In this document: piece after piece, positions 31,559 through 42,595 of the stretch
Numbering within the stretch: position 1 is the stretch's first letter
Layout: the number at the start of each line of letters is the position of its first letter
NCBI RefSeq assembly: GCF_016805985.1
Contig: NZ_CP017661.1
Coordinates: 248,001-312,000 of the forward strand
From: Microbacterium sp. JZ31
GTDB taxonomy: Bacteria > Actinomycetota > Actinomycetes > Actinomycetales > Microbacteriaceae
Direction of reading: 5' to 3'
Length of the DNA: 64,000 nucleotides
Made by a program: the position numbers and the translations under genes
The notes under the pieces: generated by a model
The model's database searches: none
What the model was told of the DNA's origin: nothing
Seen by the model: only the letters and a program-made list of their open reading frames with translations

Positions 31559-32990
31559 GCGAGTCCCTCGAGAAGGACGACGCCCTCTGGGAGGGCTATC
31601 TGTCGCGAACACGATGGTTCGGCGGGAAGGGCCGGCCCTTCCGCGTGAGCGGCGTGCGGGCGCTCGCCGAGCTGCCCGTTCCGCCCGTGCCCGAGGGTGC
31701 CGCGCGCGTCACCGTGTACCTGGTGACCGTCGACTACGCCGACGACGAGGGCGGCACGGAGCAGTACCACGTGCCGCTGTCGAGCTACGACGACGTGCAG
31801 GAGCGGATCGCGTACGCGTTCGTCGGCTCGGTCGAGCGCGAGGACGGACGGCTCCAGCACCTCTACGACGGCGCACACGACCGCAATGCGATGGCGCTGT
31901 GGCTCGAGGGCTTCGTCGCGGCCGAGGAGTCGGGCACCGCGCAGCTCGGCGGCATGCGGTTCCGCCGCCTCGTTCCCGGCCCGCGACTCGACCCCACGCT
32001 GCAGTCGTCCCCGCTCACGGGCGAGCAGTCGAACTCGTCCGTGAAGTTCGACGACACGGCGATCATGAAGCTGTTCCGCAAGGTCAGCCCGGGCGTGAAC
32101 CCCGACATCGAGATCCACGAGGTGCTCACCCGGGGCGGATCGGACTTCGCCGCCGACCTGTACGGCTGGATCGAGGTCGACCTGCCGGACGACGGCGGAG
32201 TGCTGCAGCTGGCGATGCTGCAGGAGTTCCTGCGCACCGCGAGCGACGGATTCGAGCTGGCCACGGGCAGCGTGCGCACCCTGCTGGCGCACCTCGAGCT
32301 CAGCGTCGAGGAGTCCGGCGGCGACTTCGCGGGCGAGGCGACGCGGCTCGGAGAGGCGCTGGCCGCCGTGCACGCCATGCTGCGCGACAGCTTCCCCGCG
32401 CAGGGGCGCGGCGAGGACAGCACGGGCGAGCTGGCGGGCGCCATGATCGCCCGCCTCGATCACGCGCGCCGCACCGTGCCCGAGATCGAGCCGTACGCCG
32501 AGCGCCTGCGCGCGGCATACGACGCCGTGGCCGCGCTCGGTCAGCTGGACGTGCAGCGCGTGCACGGGGACCTGCACCTGGGCCAGACGCTGCGCACCTC
32601 GCACGGCTGGAAGATCGTCGACTTCGAGGGCGAGCCCGGTCGTCCGTTCGCCGAGCGGGCGCTGCCCGACTCGCCGTGGCGCGATGTTGCGGGCATGCTC
32701 CGGTCGTTCGACTACGCCGCGCGCGTGGTCGAGATGTCGGGCTCCGGCGGCGACGGCGCCGAGGCGCCGCTGCGCGCGCAGCGTGCGCGCGAGTGGTCCG
32801 CCCGCGCCCGCCGTCACTTCCTCGAGGGGTACATCGCCGCGCTCGGGGACGAAGCGGGCTCGGCCGAGCAGCGTGCCGTGCTGCTCGATGCCTATGTGGC
32901 CGACAAGGCCGTGTACGAAGCGGTCTATGAGAAGCGCAACCGGCCGTCGTGGATCGCGATCCCGCTGGCCGCGCTGGAACGGATCGGTGG

Positions 32991-32994
<4 letters not shown>
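31555..32994 (+). CDS. mak: Maltokinase (Pep2/Mak)
   Basis: This 479-residue kinase phosphorylates maltose to maltose-1-phosphate for GlgE. It has an N-terminal cap ([13 protein letters not shown]) and an aminoglycoside-phosphotransferase-like kinase domain. The catalytic loop is [11 protein letters not shown] with Asp339, and the metal-binding motif is [11 protein letters not shown] with Asp356. ATG at 31555 overlaps the treS stop (ATGA). The upstream in-frame extension is a shadow of treS. Its own stop overlaps the glgB start. Confidence 0.94.
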
Positions 32995-35264
<2,270 letters not shown>

Positions 35265-35276
35265 GAGAGCGGGGCG

Positions 35277-35308
35277 CGGCCTCCTCCGCCGCACCGCGGA
35301 GGAGGCCG
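35277..35308 (+). terminator. Terminator of the glgE-treS-mak-glgB operon
   Basis: A perfect 13-bp stem (CGGCCTCCTCCGC with GCGGAGGAGGCCG) and 6-base loop lie 13 bases after the glgB stop. Confidence 0.75.
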
Positions 35309-35332
35309 TTCCCCGGCTGCAGACGCGCGCGG

Positions 35333-35347
35333 AGACATCCGATGTCT
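35333..35347. promoter_or_regulatory. FadR-family operator, palindrome AGACATCCGATGTCT
   Basis: A 15-base palindrome (AGACAT-CCG-ATGTCT) lies directly upstream of the TAGGCT -10 box of the regulator gene at 35364. Imperfect copies occur at 36909-36923 and 36974-36988, upstream of the FAH-family gene, so it is probably the autoregulatory and operon operator. Confidence 0.6.
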
Positions 35348-35350
35348 CGC

Positions 35351-35356
35351 TAGGCT
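35351..35356 (+). promoter_or_regulatory. -10 box of the leaderless FadR-family gene
   Basis: TAGGCT lies 7 bases before the ATG at 35364, the same hexamer and spacing as at dcd. Confidence 0.6.
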
Positions 35357-35363
35357 CGCTCGC

Positions 35364-36035
35364 ATGGCCGTCACAGATCAGGCGATCGCCGGCATCAAGC
35401 AGATGATCGTGTCCGGAGAGCTCGGCCCCGGCGACCGGCTCCCCCCGGAGAAGGAGCTCAGCGAGCGGCTCGGGCTCTCCCGCAGCTCCTTGAGGGAGGC
35501 GGTCAAGGCGCTCGAGGTCATCCGGGTGCTCGACGTGCGCCGCGGTGACGGCACCTACGTCACGAGCCTCGAGCCGCGCCTGCTGCTGGAGGCGTTGTCG
35601 TTCGTCGTCGACCTGCACCAGGACGACTCGATCCTGGAGATCTTCGCGGTGCGCCGCATGCTCGAGCCGGCCGCCACCGCGCTGGCGGCGCGCACGGCGA
35701 GCGACGCTGACATCGACGAGATCGCGGCGCTGATCGCGGAACTCGGCGATGCGCCCGACATCGAGGCTCTCGTCGCGCACGACATCGCCTTCCACAACCG
35801 GATCGCCGCGGCGACGGGCAATGCCTACCTGGCGAGCCTGCTCGAGTCGCTCTCGGGCCGCACGGTCAGGGCGCGCGTGTGGCGCGGCATCACCGAGGGC
35901 GGCTCGGTCTCCCGCACGATCGGCGAGCACCTCGGCATCGTGGAGGCCCTCCGGCGCCGCGACGCCGAGCTGGCGGAGGCGCTCATGGTCGCGCACGTCG
36001 CCGGCATCGAGGAGTGGCTGCGGCGGGCGGCATGA
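35364..36035 (+). CDS. FadR/GntR-family transcriptional regulator
   Basis: This 223-residue regulator has a GntR winged helix (residues 5-65: GIKQMIVSGELGPGDRLPPEKELSERLGLSRSSLREAVKALEV) and an FCD effector domain whose His residues (HDIAFHNRIAAA, EHLGIVEAL) probably bind a metal-coordinated acid ligand. It is leaderless by position of TAGGCT. Its stop overlaps the next start (ATGA), so it is the first gene of the sugar-acid operon and likely senses a pathway intermediate. Confidence 0.9.
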   Translation: MAVTDQAIAGIKQMIVSGELGPGDRLPPEKELSERLGLSRSSLREAVKALEVIRVLDVRRGDGTYVTSLEPRLLLEALSFVVDLHQDDSILEIFAVRRMLEPAATALAARTASDADIDEIAALIAELGDAPDIEALVAHDIAFHNRIAAATGNAYLASLLESLSGRTVRARVWRGITEGGSVSRTIGEHLGIVEALRRRDAELAEALMVAHVAGIEEWLRRAA

Positions 36036-36910
36036 GCGACGCGGACACGGCGCAGGACGGCCCGGCAGGCTTGCTCGACGCGCACGTGCACGTGTGGCGT
36101 CCCTCCGCCCTGCCGTATCCGTGGCTGCGGAGCGTCCCGACCCTCGCGCGCGACTTCGCTCCCGCTGATCTCGACGACGCGGGCGGTGCGATCCGCGAGT
36201 GGGTCTTCGTCGAGGCGGACGCCGACCTCGACGCGGCGCTCGACGAGGTGGCGTGGGTGTCGTCCCTCGACTGGCCGGGGCTTCGGGCGATCGTCGCCCA
36301 CGCGGATCTGACCTCGCCGCAGCTTGCGGAGCACCTCGCCACGCTGTCGCGGTTCCCGCTCGTGCGGGGAGTGCGCCATTCGCTGCAGGATGCGCCGCCG
36401 GACGTGCTCGCGTCGCGGGCGTTCGCCCGGGGCCTGCGCACTGTGGGGGAGGCGGGTCTGACGTTCGACGCCTGCGTGCGCTCGCCGCAGCTCGAGGCGC
36501 TGGCGGAGGCGACGGCCCAGGCGCCCGGCACGCCGATCGTCCTCGACCACCTCGGCAAGCCGCCGGTCGGCCCGGGGCCCGACAGCGGAGAGGGGCGTCG
36601 CTGGCACCGCGCCGTCGTCCGTCTCTCCGCTCAGCGGAACGTGTCCGTCAAGCTCTCCGGCCTCGCCGCCGAGGCCCCGTCCGCCCCGGCGCTCGCCGCG
36701 CACGGGCCGGCCTTCCTGCGCGCCGCCCTCGAGCTGTTCGGCCCCTCCCGCGCGATGTTCGGCGGCGACTGGCCCGTGTCGGGGATGCCGGGCGCCGGCG
36801 TGCCGGTGGAGACGGCGCTCGCGATGCTGCGGGAGGTCGTGCCGGCGCACGACCGGCACGACGTGTTCGGCGGCACGGCGCGCCGCTTCTACCGCATTGC
36901 GAACGTCTAG
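36032..36910 (+). CDS. Amidohydrolase-family lactonase (L-fucono/L-rhamnono-lactonase-like)
   Basis: This 292-residue Amidohydrolase_2 protein has LLDAHVHVWRP at the N-terminus with the metal His pair. Further on it has DLTSPQLAEHLA, VLDHLGKPP with the conserved His, and MFGGDWPVSG with the catalytic Asp. The set matches L-fuconolactonase-type sugar lactonases. ATG at 36032 overlaps the regulator stop. With the following FAH-family and SDR genes it fits the oxidative L-fucose or L-rhamnose route, but the exact sugar is not shown by sequence. Confidence 0.8.
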   Translation: MSDADTAQDGPAGLLDAHVHVWRPSALPYPWLRSVPTLARDFAPADLDDAGGAIREWVFVEADADLDAALDEVAWVSSLDWPGLRAIVAHADLTSPQLAEHLATLSRFPLVRGVRHSLQDAPPDVLASRAFARGLRTVGEAGLTFDACVRSPQLEALAEATAQAPGTPIVLDHLGKPPVGPGPDSGEGRRWHRAVVRLSAQRNVSVKLSGLAAEAPSAPALAAHGPAFLRAALELFGPSRAMFGGDWPVSGMPGAGVPVETALAMLREVVPAHDRHDVFGGTARRFYRIANV

Positions 36911-36997
36911 ACATCCGACCTATCGCGCGCAATGGGTGTTACGGTGGGCGTCAGGCCGCCCACCGCGGCTCGAGACCTCGGATGTTCGGAGCAGCAC

Positions 36998-37837
36998 ATG
37001 CGATTCGCGCGACTCGGCGCGCTGGGCGAGGAGCGCCCGGTCGCCGTCGAAGACGACACGTTCTACGACCTCACCCCGCTCACGGATGACATCACGGGCG
37101 CGTTCCTCGAAAGCGGCGGCGTCCACCGTGCGCGCGCCGCGCGGGAGGCGGGCGAGCTGCCCGTGATCGACGGCGCCGGGCGGCGCATCGGCGCGCCCAT
37201 CGCCCGGCCGTCGGCCGTCTACTGCGTCGGCATGAACTACGCCGCCCACGCGGCGGAGTCGGGCGCGCGGCCGCCCGAGAACCTCGTCATGTTCATGAAG
37301 GCGCCCAACACCGTGGTGGGGCCGTACGACGACGTCGCGATCCCGTCCGGCAGCGAGAAGACCGACTGGGAGGTGGAGCTCGGGATCGTCATCGGGCGTC
37401 GCGCCTCCTACCTCGGCTCGCGCGACGAGGCCCTGGAGCACGTGGCGGGCTTCGTGCTGGCCAACGACCTGTCGGAGCGCGCCTGGCAGCTGGAGACCTC
37501 GGGCGGGCAGTGGGGCAAGGGCAAGTCCGCGCCGGGTTTCTCGCCCACCGGCCCGTGGCTCGTCACTCCGGACGAGGTGGACTGGTCCGACCTGCGCCTG
37601 CGCAGCTTCGTGAACGGCGAGCCGCGGCAGGACTCCAGCACGGCCGACCTGATCTTCGACGTGCCGTACATCGTCTGGCACCTGTCGCAGCACCTGGCGC
37701 TCGAGCCGGGTGATCTCATCCTGACCGGCACGCCCGAGGGCGTCGCCCTGTCGGGCCGCTTCCCCTACCTGCGTCGCGGCGACGTGGTGGAGCTCTCGAT
37801 CGACGGGCTGGGCGCGCAGCGGCAGGTGATGGTGTGA
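36998..37837 (+). CDS. Fumarylacetoacetate hydrolase-family protein (2,4-diketo-3-deoxy-fuconate hydrolase-like)
   Basis: This 279-residue FAH-domain enzyme has CVGMNYAAHAAESG, the metal-binding DWEVELGIVIG, VANDLSER-like VLANDLSERAWQ and a C-terminal LILTGTPEGVALS. The QWGKGKSAPGFSPTGPW segment is close to hydrolases that split diketo sugar acids to pyruvate plus lactate. ATG at 36998 has a GGAGCAG site. The 87 bases before it carry two imperfect copies of the FadR-type operator and a TACGGT box at 36940-36945, so it may have its own promoter. Confidence 0.85.
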   Translation: MRFARLGALGEERPVAVEDDTFYDLTPLTDDITGAFLESGGVHRARAAREAGELPVIDGAGRRIGAPIARPSAVYCVGMNYAAHAAESGARPPENLVMFMKAPNTVVGPYDDVAIPSGSEKTDWEVELGIVIGRRASYLGSRDEALEHVAGFVLANDLSERAWQLETSGGQWGKGKSAPGFSPTGPWLVTPDEVDWSDLRLRSFVNGEPRQDSSTADLIFDVPYIVWHLSQHLALEPGDLILTGTPEGVALSGRFPYLRRGDVVELSIDGLGAQRQVMV

Positions 37838-38580
37838 GCGGTGCGATGGGCGGCATGGTCGCGATCGTCACCGGCGGCGCGTCCGGCATCGGCGCCGCGA
37901 TCGTCGCCCGGCTGCGGAAGGAGGGCGCGCGCGTGGCGGTGTTCGATCGCGAGCTGGGCGAGGGACTGGCCGACGCGTACCGCGTCGACGTGAGCGACGA
38001 CGCCGGCGTGCGCGCGGCGGTCGCCGCCGTGGCCGACGAGATGGGGCGCATCGACGTCGTGGTCAACAACGCCGGCGTCGGCGCCCAGGGCACGATCGAG
38101 GACAACAGCGACGAGGAGTGGCACCGCGTCTTCGACATCAACGTGGTGGGCATGGTGCGGGTGGCACGCGCCGCGCTGCCGTGGCTGCGCCGCTCGCCGT
38201 CCGCCGCGATCGTGAACACCGCATCCATCGCCGCGACCGCGGGCCTGCCTCAGCGCGCGCTCTACGGCGCGACCAAGGGCGCCGTGCAGGCGCTCACGCT
38301 GCAGATGGCGGCGGACCACGTCCGCGAGGGCATCCGCGTCAACGCCGTCAGCCCCGGCACGGCCGACACCCCCTGGGTCGGCCGGCTGCTCGCCGCCGCC
38401 GACGATCCCGTCGCCGAGCGTGCCGCGCTCGAGGCGCGACAGCCCCACGGGCGTCTCGTGCGTCCCGAGGAGATCGCCGACGCGGTCGCCTACCTCGTCG
38501 GCCCGCGTGCCGGGTCGACGACCGGAGTCACGCTGGCCGTCGACGGCGGCGTCGCGGGCCTGCGCCTGCGATCGCAGTAG
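37834..38580 (+). CDS. Short-chain dehydrogenase/reductase (probable 2-keto-3-deoxy-fuconate dehydrogenase)
   Basis: This 248-residue classical SDR has the NAD motif TGGASGIGAAI, NNAGVG, and the catalytic Ser131, Tyr144 and Lys148 (NTASIAATAG, LYGATKGAV). It ends with the usual GSTTGVTLAVDGG. GTG at 37834 overlaps the FAH-family stop (GTGA). Between a lactonase, an FAH-family hydrolase and a FadR regulator, oxidation of a keto-deoxy sugar acid is the best guess. A strong terminator follows. Confidence 0.85.
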   Translation: MSGAMGGMVAIVTGGASGIGAAIVARLRKEGARVAVFDRELGEGLADAYRVDVSDDAGVRAAVAAVADEMGRIDVVVNNAGVGAQGTIEDNSDEEWHRVFDINVVGMVRVARAALPWLRRSPSAAIVNTASIAATAGLPQRALYGATKGAVQALTLQMAADHVREGIRVNAVSPGTADTPWVGRLLAAADDPVAERAALEARQPHGRLVRPEEIADAVAYLVGPRAGSTTGVTLAVDGGVAGLRLRSQ

Positions 38581-38606
38581 CCGGCCGCCGCCCCGCCGGG
38601 CATGCG

Positions 38607-38640
38607 AGAACGCCCGCCGCGATGCGGCGGGCGTTCTTCT
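38607..38640 (+). terminator. Strong terminator of the sugar-acid operon
   Basis: A perfect 14-bp stem (AGAACGCCCGCCGC with GCGGCGGGCGTTCT, loop GAT) is followed by TCT. Confidence 0.8.
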
Positions 38641-38753
38641 GTCAGGACGCACATCCTCCGGGGCCGACCCGCAGATCGCGGGGTCCGGTGGCTCGTGAAG
38701 ACGTGTTCCTCTTGCGGTCGGACGCGAGGAACCCTGCGTCCGACGCTTCTTGC

Positions 38754-39026
38754 TTACCGGGTGCTGCTCTTGTTGCGTCCGGTGATGAGGCCCCAAATCA
38801 GCAGCACGATGATCGCGCCACCGATGGCCAGCAGCCAGGTGGAGAGGCTCCAGAACTCGTTGATTCCCACTCCGAAGATCGCAGAGCCGATCCAGCCACC
38901 GAGAATGGCGCCGACGACTCCGAGGATGAGCGTGACGATCCAGCCGCCACCCTGCCGCCCGGGCAGGATCGCCTTCGCGATCGCTCCGGCGATGAGTCCG
39001 AGGATGATCCATCCGATGATGCCCAT
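38754..39026 (-). CDS. GlsB/YeaQ/YmgE-family stress-response membrane protein
   Basis: This 90-residue protein has three hydrophobic segments and the family glycine pattern (GIIGWIILGLIAGAIAKAILPG, VVGAILGGWIG). Members are small inner-membrane proteins often induced by stress or stationary phase. ATG at 39026 has a strong GAAAGGAG site; an upstream in-frame extension lacks one. It stands alone on its strand. Confidence 0.88.
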   Translation of the reverse strand: MGIIGWIILGLIAGAIAKAILPGRQGGGWIVTLILGVVGAILGGWIGSAIFGVGINEFWSLSTWLLAIGGAIIVLLIWGLITGRNKSSTR

Positions 39027-39165
39027 TGCGCGCTCCTTTCCTGCGGGGATGTCCCGCAACAGACACGTTACGGAGGGTCGGCATTTCCTCGGAGGGGCTT
39101 GACATTCGCTGGGAGATTGCGCTTAGAGCTTCCGCTCAGCGGGACATAGGAAACGCGCAGGCAGC

Positions 39166-39756
39166 TCAGGCGGGGCCGAGACGGAGGACGCCGGACGTCT
39201 CCGGGACGCGCAGGTCGTCGACGACGCGGACGCTCCGCGCGAGATCGTCCACGGAGGCGAGCACGGTCCCGAAGCGCTCGCGATCACCCGACACGGCCGT
39301 GACCGTGACGAAGTGCGCGCCGGTGTCCCACGTGTACTCGGCGAGCGGCGGCGTGTTCGGCGTCCGCGGCTCGTCGAGCACGAGCCGCTCGCCCATCCCG
39401 AGATAGGCGCCCTGGAAGGGCTCGGTGTCGTCGTACTCCATCGGCCTCATGGCGCGCGCGGCGCGCAGCTGCGGCGTGATCTCCTGCACCTGCGCGGCGA
39501 CCACGACGAGCTCGGGATCGTCCTTCCACACCCACACGAGCACGCGCCCGTCGGCACGCCGCAGCAGCAGGGGAGCGGCCTGGCTGAGGGTCCACGCGAG
39601 CACGCCGCTGCCGCGCCCCTGGCCGCCCATCATGAGGGATCCCTGACCGAGCAGCATGCGGATCGCCGCCTTGCGATGGCGGCGGCCGCGCAGTCCGAGC
39701 GAGCCCGTGACGGCGACCCAGCGTGCGGCGTCGGCGTCGGCCTGCAGTCGGGTCAT
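39166..39756 (-). CDS. Conserved-looking hypothetical protein
   Basis: This 196-residue soluble protein has an N-terminal basic segment (GLRGRRHRKAAIRMLLGQG) and a mixed alpha/beta body (GRVLVWVWKDDPELVVVAAQVQ, YDDTEPFQGAYLGMGERL). No family or catalytic motif was recognised. A TACCCT box (39763-39768, coding strand) sits 6 bases before the ATG, suggesting leaderless expression. It is divergent from apt across a 45-base gap. Confidence 0.65.
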   Translation of the reverse strand: MTRLQADADAARWVAVTGSLGLRGRRHRKAAIRMLLGQGSLMMGGQGRGSGVLAWTLSQAAPLLLRRADGRVLVWVWKDDPELVVVAAQVQEITPQLRAARAMRPMEYDDTEPFQGAYLGMGERLVLDEPRTPNTPPLAEYTWDTGAHFVTVTAVSGDRERFGTVLASVDDLARSVRVVDDLRVPETSGVLRLGPA

Positions 39757-39801
39757 GGCTCCAGGGTATTCGGGCTCGGGGCGGTGGGGGAGGATGGGAG
39801 G

Positions 39802-40314
39802 GTGGACGCCCTCACCCGAGCCGAGTCGCTGATCGCCCTGACCCCCGACTACCCGGAGCCGGGCGTCCTGTTCCGCGACGTGTCGCCGTTGCTGGCGGAC
39901 GGGCCCGCGCTGCGGGCCGTGACCGAGGCGCTCATCGCCCCGTTCGAGGGGCGCTTCGACATCGTGGCCGGCATCGAGGCACGCGGCTTCCTGCTCGCCG
40001 GCTACGCGGCCGCGCTCTCGGGCGTCGGCATGCTGCAGATCCGCAAGGCGGGCAAGCTGCCCCGCCCGGCGGCGGCCGTGTCGTATGCGCTGGAGTACGG
40101 CACCGCCACGATCGAGGCCCCCGGCGTGCTGCACCAGGGCGAGCGCGTGCTGCTGCTCGACGACGTGCTCGCGACGGGCGGCACGCTCGCGGCCGCGGAC
40201 AAGCTCGTGACCGAGCTCGGCGCATCCGTGATCGGATCCGCCGTCGTCCTGGAGCTGACGGGCCTCGGCGGCCGCGCCGTCGCGGGCGACGTGCACACGG
40301 TCTTCACGGCCTGA
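39802..40314 (+). CDS. apt: Adenine phosphoribosyltransferase
   Basis: This 170-residue type I phosphoribosyltransferase salvages adenine to AMP using PRPP. It has PDYPEPGVLFRDVSPLL, IEARGFLLAG, the PRPP loop RVLLLDDVLATGGTLAAA and a short hood region ahead of it (LEYGTATIEA). GTG at 39802 is used because AGGATGGGAG precedes it and the N-terminus aligns with the family. Confidence 0.93.
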   Translation: MDALTRAESLIALTPDYPEPGVLFRDVSPLLADGPALRAVTEALIAPFEGRFDIVAGIEARGFLLAGYAAALSGVGMLQIRKAGKLPRPAAAVSYALEYGTATIEAPGVLHQGERVLLLDDVLATGGTLAAADKLVTELGASVIGSAVVLELTGLGGRAVAGDVHTVFTA

Positions 40315-40648
40315 CGCCGGGCAGCGGCGCCCCGAGACCTCATCCCCTGTGACGAGTCATCGCCGCACGGTGATGTCCCGCGCCGCACGTGAGGTCTCGC
40401 AGCGGCGGCGGACTCGACCCGCGGCGTTCGATACACAGCCGTGACCGCGTCGGGGCCGGTTTGGTCCTCCCGCAGTATTTCGCCGGGGCAGAATGTTTTA
40501 CATTGCCGAAACGCGGGTGTCCGGCTGGTGTTCTCGCCGACCCGTACGGTGTGGACATCAGCGGCTTCCCGCCGATCGTCCCTCGCGCGAGACCCCCCGG
40601 AAACCCTCCGGATGTCGGATCGCGCCCTTCCCCGAGTGGAGAACCCGA
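40315..40648. other. 334-base gap between apt and the ABC importer; no gene seen
   Basis: No convincing short gene, RNA gene or terminator was seen here. A possible GlnR-type half pair, TTTAC-N6-GAAAC, lies at 40497-40512 in a locally AT-richer patch. The consensus bases of a TPP riboswitch are absent, although the downstream binding protein is of the NMT1/THI5 type. The leader to the ATG at 40649 carries only a GTGGAGAAC binding site. Confidence 0.5.
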
Positions 40649-41707
40649 ATGATCCGCACCCCTTACGTCCGTCGTGGCCTCGCCGCCGCGGGCCTCACCC
40701 TCACCGGCGCGCTGGCGCTGAGCGCGTGCGCCGCCACGTCCGCCCCCGCCGCGGAGGGCGAGGAGGAGTCCGCGTCGCACGGCTCGATCACCGTGCAGCA
40801 GAGCTGGATCAAGAATGAGGAGTTCGCGGGCGAGTTCTACGCGATCGAGAAGGGCTACTACGAGGAGGCCGGCTTCGACGAGGTCACGCTGCTCGAGGGC
40901 CCCTCGACCGGCGTCGCCGAGCTCATGGGCGGCACGGTGCAGATCGCGCTGAACGACCCGCTCGCCGTCGGCGCCGCGGTCGCGAACGAGGGCGCCACGA
41001 TCAAGATGATCGGCGCGACCTTCCAGAAGAACCCCTTCACCGTGCTGTCGCTCAAGGACGGCGCCGACATCGCGACCGTCGACGACCTCAAGGGCAAGAA
41101 GATCGGCGTGCAGGACTCGAACCGCGCGGCGTTCGACGCGTTCCTCGAGGCGAACGACATCGCTCAGGACGAGCTCGAGATCGTCGCCGTGCAGTACGAC
41201 CCGGCGCCGCTCGTGAACGGCGAGGTCGACGGCTTCTACGCGTATCTCACGAACGAGGCGCTGACCGTCAAGCTGGGCGGCAACGACATCACCAACCTGC
41301 CGCTCGCCGACAACGGCTTCCCGCTCGTCGCCGAGACCGTCTCGGTCACCGACGCCTACCTCGCCGAGAACCGCGAGCTGCTGAAGGACTTCCTCGTCGC
41401 CGAGATCAAGGGCTGGACCGACGTGCTCGCCGACCCCGAGCAGGCCGCCGAGGATGTCGTCGCCGACTTCGGCACCGACCTCGACCCGGTCAAGACGCTC
41501 GAGGCGATGAAGGCGCAGGCCGAGCTCATCTCGACGCCCGACACCGAGGAGCACGGCCTCTTCAGCGTCACGGAGGAGATGCAGCAGGCGACGGTCGACA
41601 GCCTGGCGGGCGCCGGCATCTCGGTCGAGGCCTCGCAGATCTTCGACCTGTCCCTGCTCGAAGAGGTCTACGCCGAGCACCCGGAGCTCGTCGACTACGC
41701 GGGCTGA
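40649..41707 (+). CDS. ABC transporter substrate-binding lipoprotein, NMT1/THI5 (SsuA/TauA) type
   Basis: This 352-residue protein has a lipoprotein signal peptide ending L-S-A-C at about residue 27. The mature part is a two-lobe periplasmic-binding fold of the NMT1/THI5-like family: GEFYAIEKGYYEEAGFDEVTLLEGP, QIALNDPLAVGAAVANEGA and GKKIGVQDSNRAAFDAFL. Such proteins bind sulfonates, nitrate, pyrimidines or similar small compounds; the substrate here is undetermined. It is the first gene of a four-gene importer. Confidence 0.85.
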   Translation: MIRTPYVRRGLAAAGLTLTGALALSACAATSAPAAEGEEESASHGSITVQQSWIKNEEFAGEFYAIEKGYYEEAGFDEVTLLEGPSTGVAELMGGTVQIALNDPLAVGAAVANEGATIKMIGATFQKNPFTVLSLKDGADIATVDDLKGKKIGVQDSNRAAFDAFLEANDIAQDELEIVAVQYDPAPLVNGEVDGFYAYLTNEALTVKLGGNDITNLPLADNGFPLVAETVSVTDAYLAENRELLKDFLVAEIKGWTDVLADPEQAAEDVVADFGTDLDPVKTLEAMKAQAELISTPDTEEHGLFSVTEEMQQATVDSLAGAGISVEASQIFDLSLLEEVYAEHPELVDYAG

Positions 41708-41743
41708 GCCCGTCCGTCCGGCAACAGCGGGGAGAACCACACC

Positions 41744-42595
41744 GTGACCGACACGGCCCTGCAGGTCGGTGCCCAGGACACCCCGGGCACCGGCCTGCAC
41801 ATCAGCGGACTGAACAAGGTGTTCCGGCAGGGGCGGCGCGACGTCGTCGCGCTGCAGGATGCGAACCTCCACACCGAGCAGGGCACGTTCCTGTCGCTGC
41901 TGGGCCCCTCCGGATGCGGCAAGTCGACGATCCTGCGCATCCTCGCCGGGCTCGAGGCGCCCACGAGCGGCACGACGCGCGTCGACGGGAAGTCGCCGAA
42001 GGAGCTGCGCGCCTCGAACAGTCTCGGCATCGCGTTCCAGGACGCGGCGCTGCTGCCGTGGCGCAGCGTGCAGGCGAACATCCAGCTGCCCTTCGAGGTG
42101 GCCGGAAAGCCCGTCGACAGGGACTACGTGGCCGAGCTGATCGCCCTCGTCGGCCTCACGGGCTTCGAGAAGGCGAAGCCGGCGCAGCTGTCGGGCGGCA
42201 TGCGTCAGCGCGTGTCGATCGCGCGCTCGCTCGTGATGAAGCCCGAGGTGCTGCTGTTCGACGAGCCGTTCGGCGCGCTCGACGACATGACGCGTCAGCG
42301 CCTCAACCTCGAGCTGCTGCGCATCTGGACTGAGAAGCCCGCCACCACGCTGCTCGTCACGCACGGCATCTCGGAGGCGATCTTCCTGAGCGACAAGGTC
42401 GCGGTCATGACGCCGCGCCCCGGCCGGATCAAGGAGGTCATGGACATCGACCTGCCGCGTCCGCGCACGCCCGAGATGATGCGCACGCCGGAGTTCCACG
42501 CGTACGTCGACCACGCGTCCGACCTGCTGTTCGGAGCGCCGTCCGCCGAGGAGGCATCCGCCGTCGCCGCGCCGACCGAGGCGACGCATGGCTGA
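41744..42595 (+). CDS. ABC transporter ATP-binding protein, nitrate/sulfonate/pyrimidine class
   Basis: This 283-residue ATPase has Walker [10 protein letters not shown], the signature [15 protein letters not shown], Walker [13 protein letters not shown] and the switch His in [13 protein letters not shown]. The GALDDMTR form after Walker B is typical of the SsuB/TauB/NrtD group. GTG at 41744 follows the binding-protein gene by 36 bases, and the end overlaps the next gene by 8 bases. Confidence 0.9.
   Translation: MTDTALQVGAQDTPGTGLHISGLNKVFRQGRRDVVALQDANLHTEQGTFLSLLGPSGCGKSTILRILAGLEAPTSGTTRVDGKSPKELRASNSLGIAFQDAALLPWRSVQANIQLPFEVAGKPVDRDYVAELIALVGLTGFEKAKPAQLSGGMRQRVSIARSLVMKPEVLLFDEPFGALDDMTRQRLNLELLRIWTEKPATTLLVTHGISEAIFLSDKVAVMTPRPGRIKEVMDIDLPRPRTPEMMRTPEFHAYVDHASDLLFGAPSAEEASAVAAPTEATHG

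Noticed and set aside
40315..40648. TPP riboswitch before the NMT1/THI5-like importer
   Set aside because: The conserved CUGAGA and ACCUGAUCUGG-type blocks of the THI element are not present in the leader.
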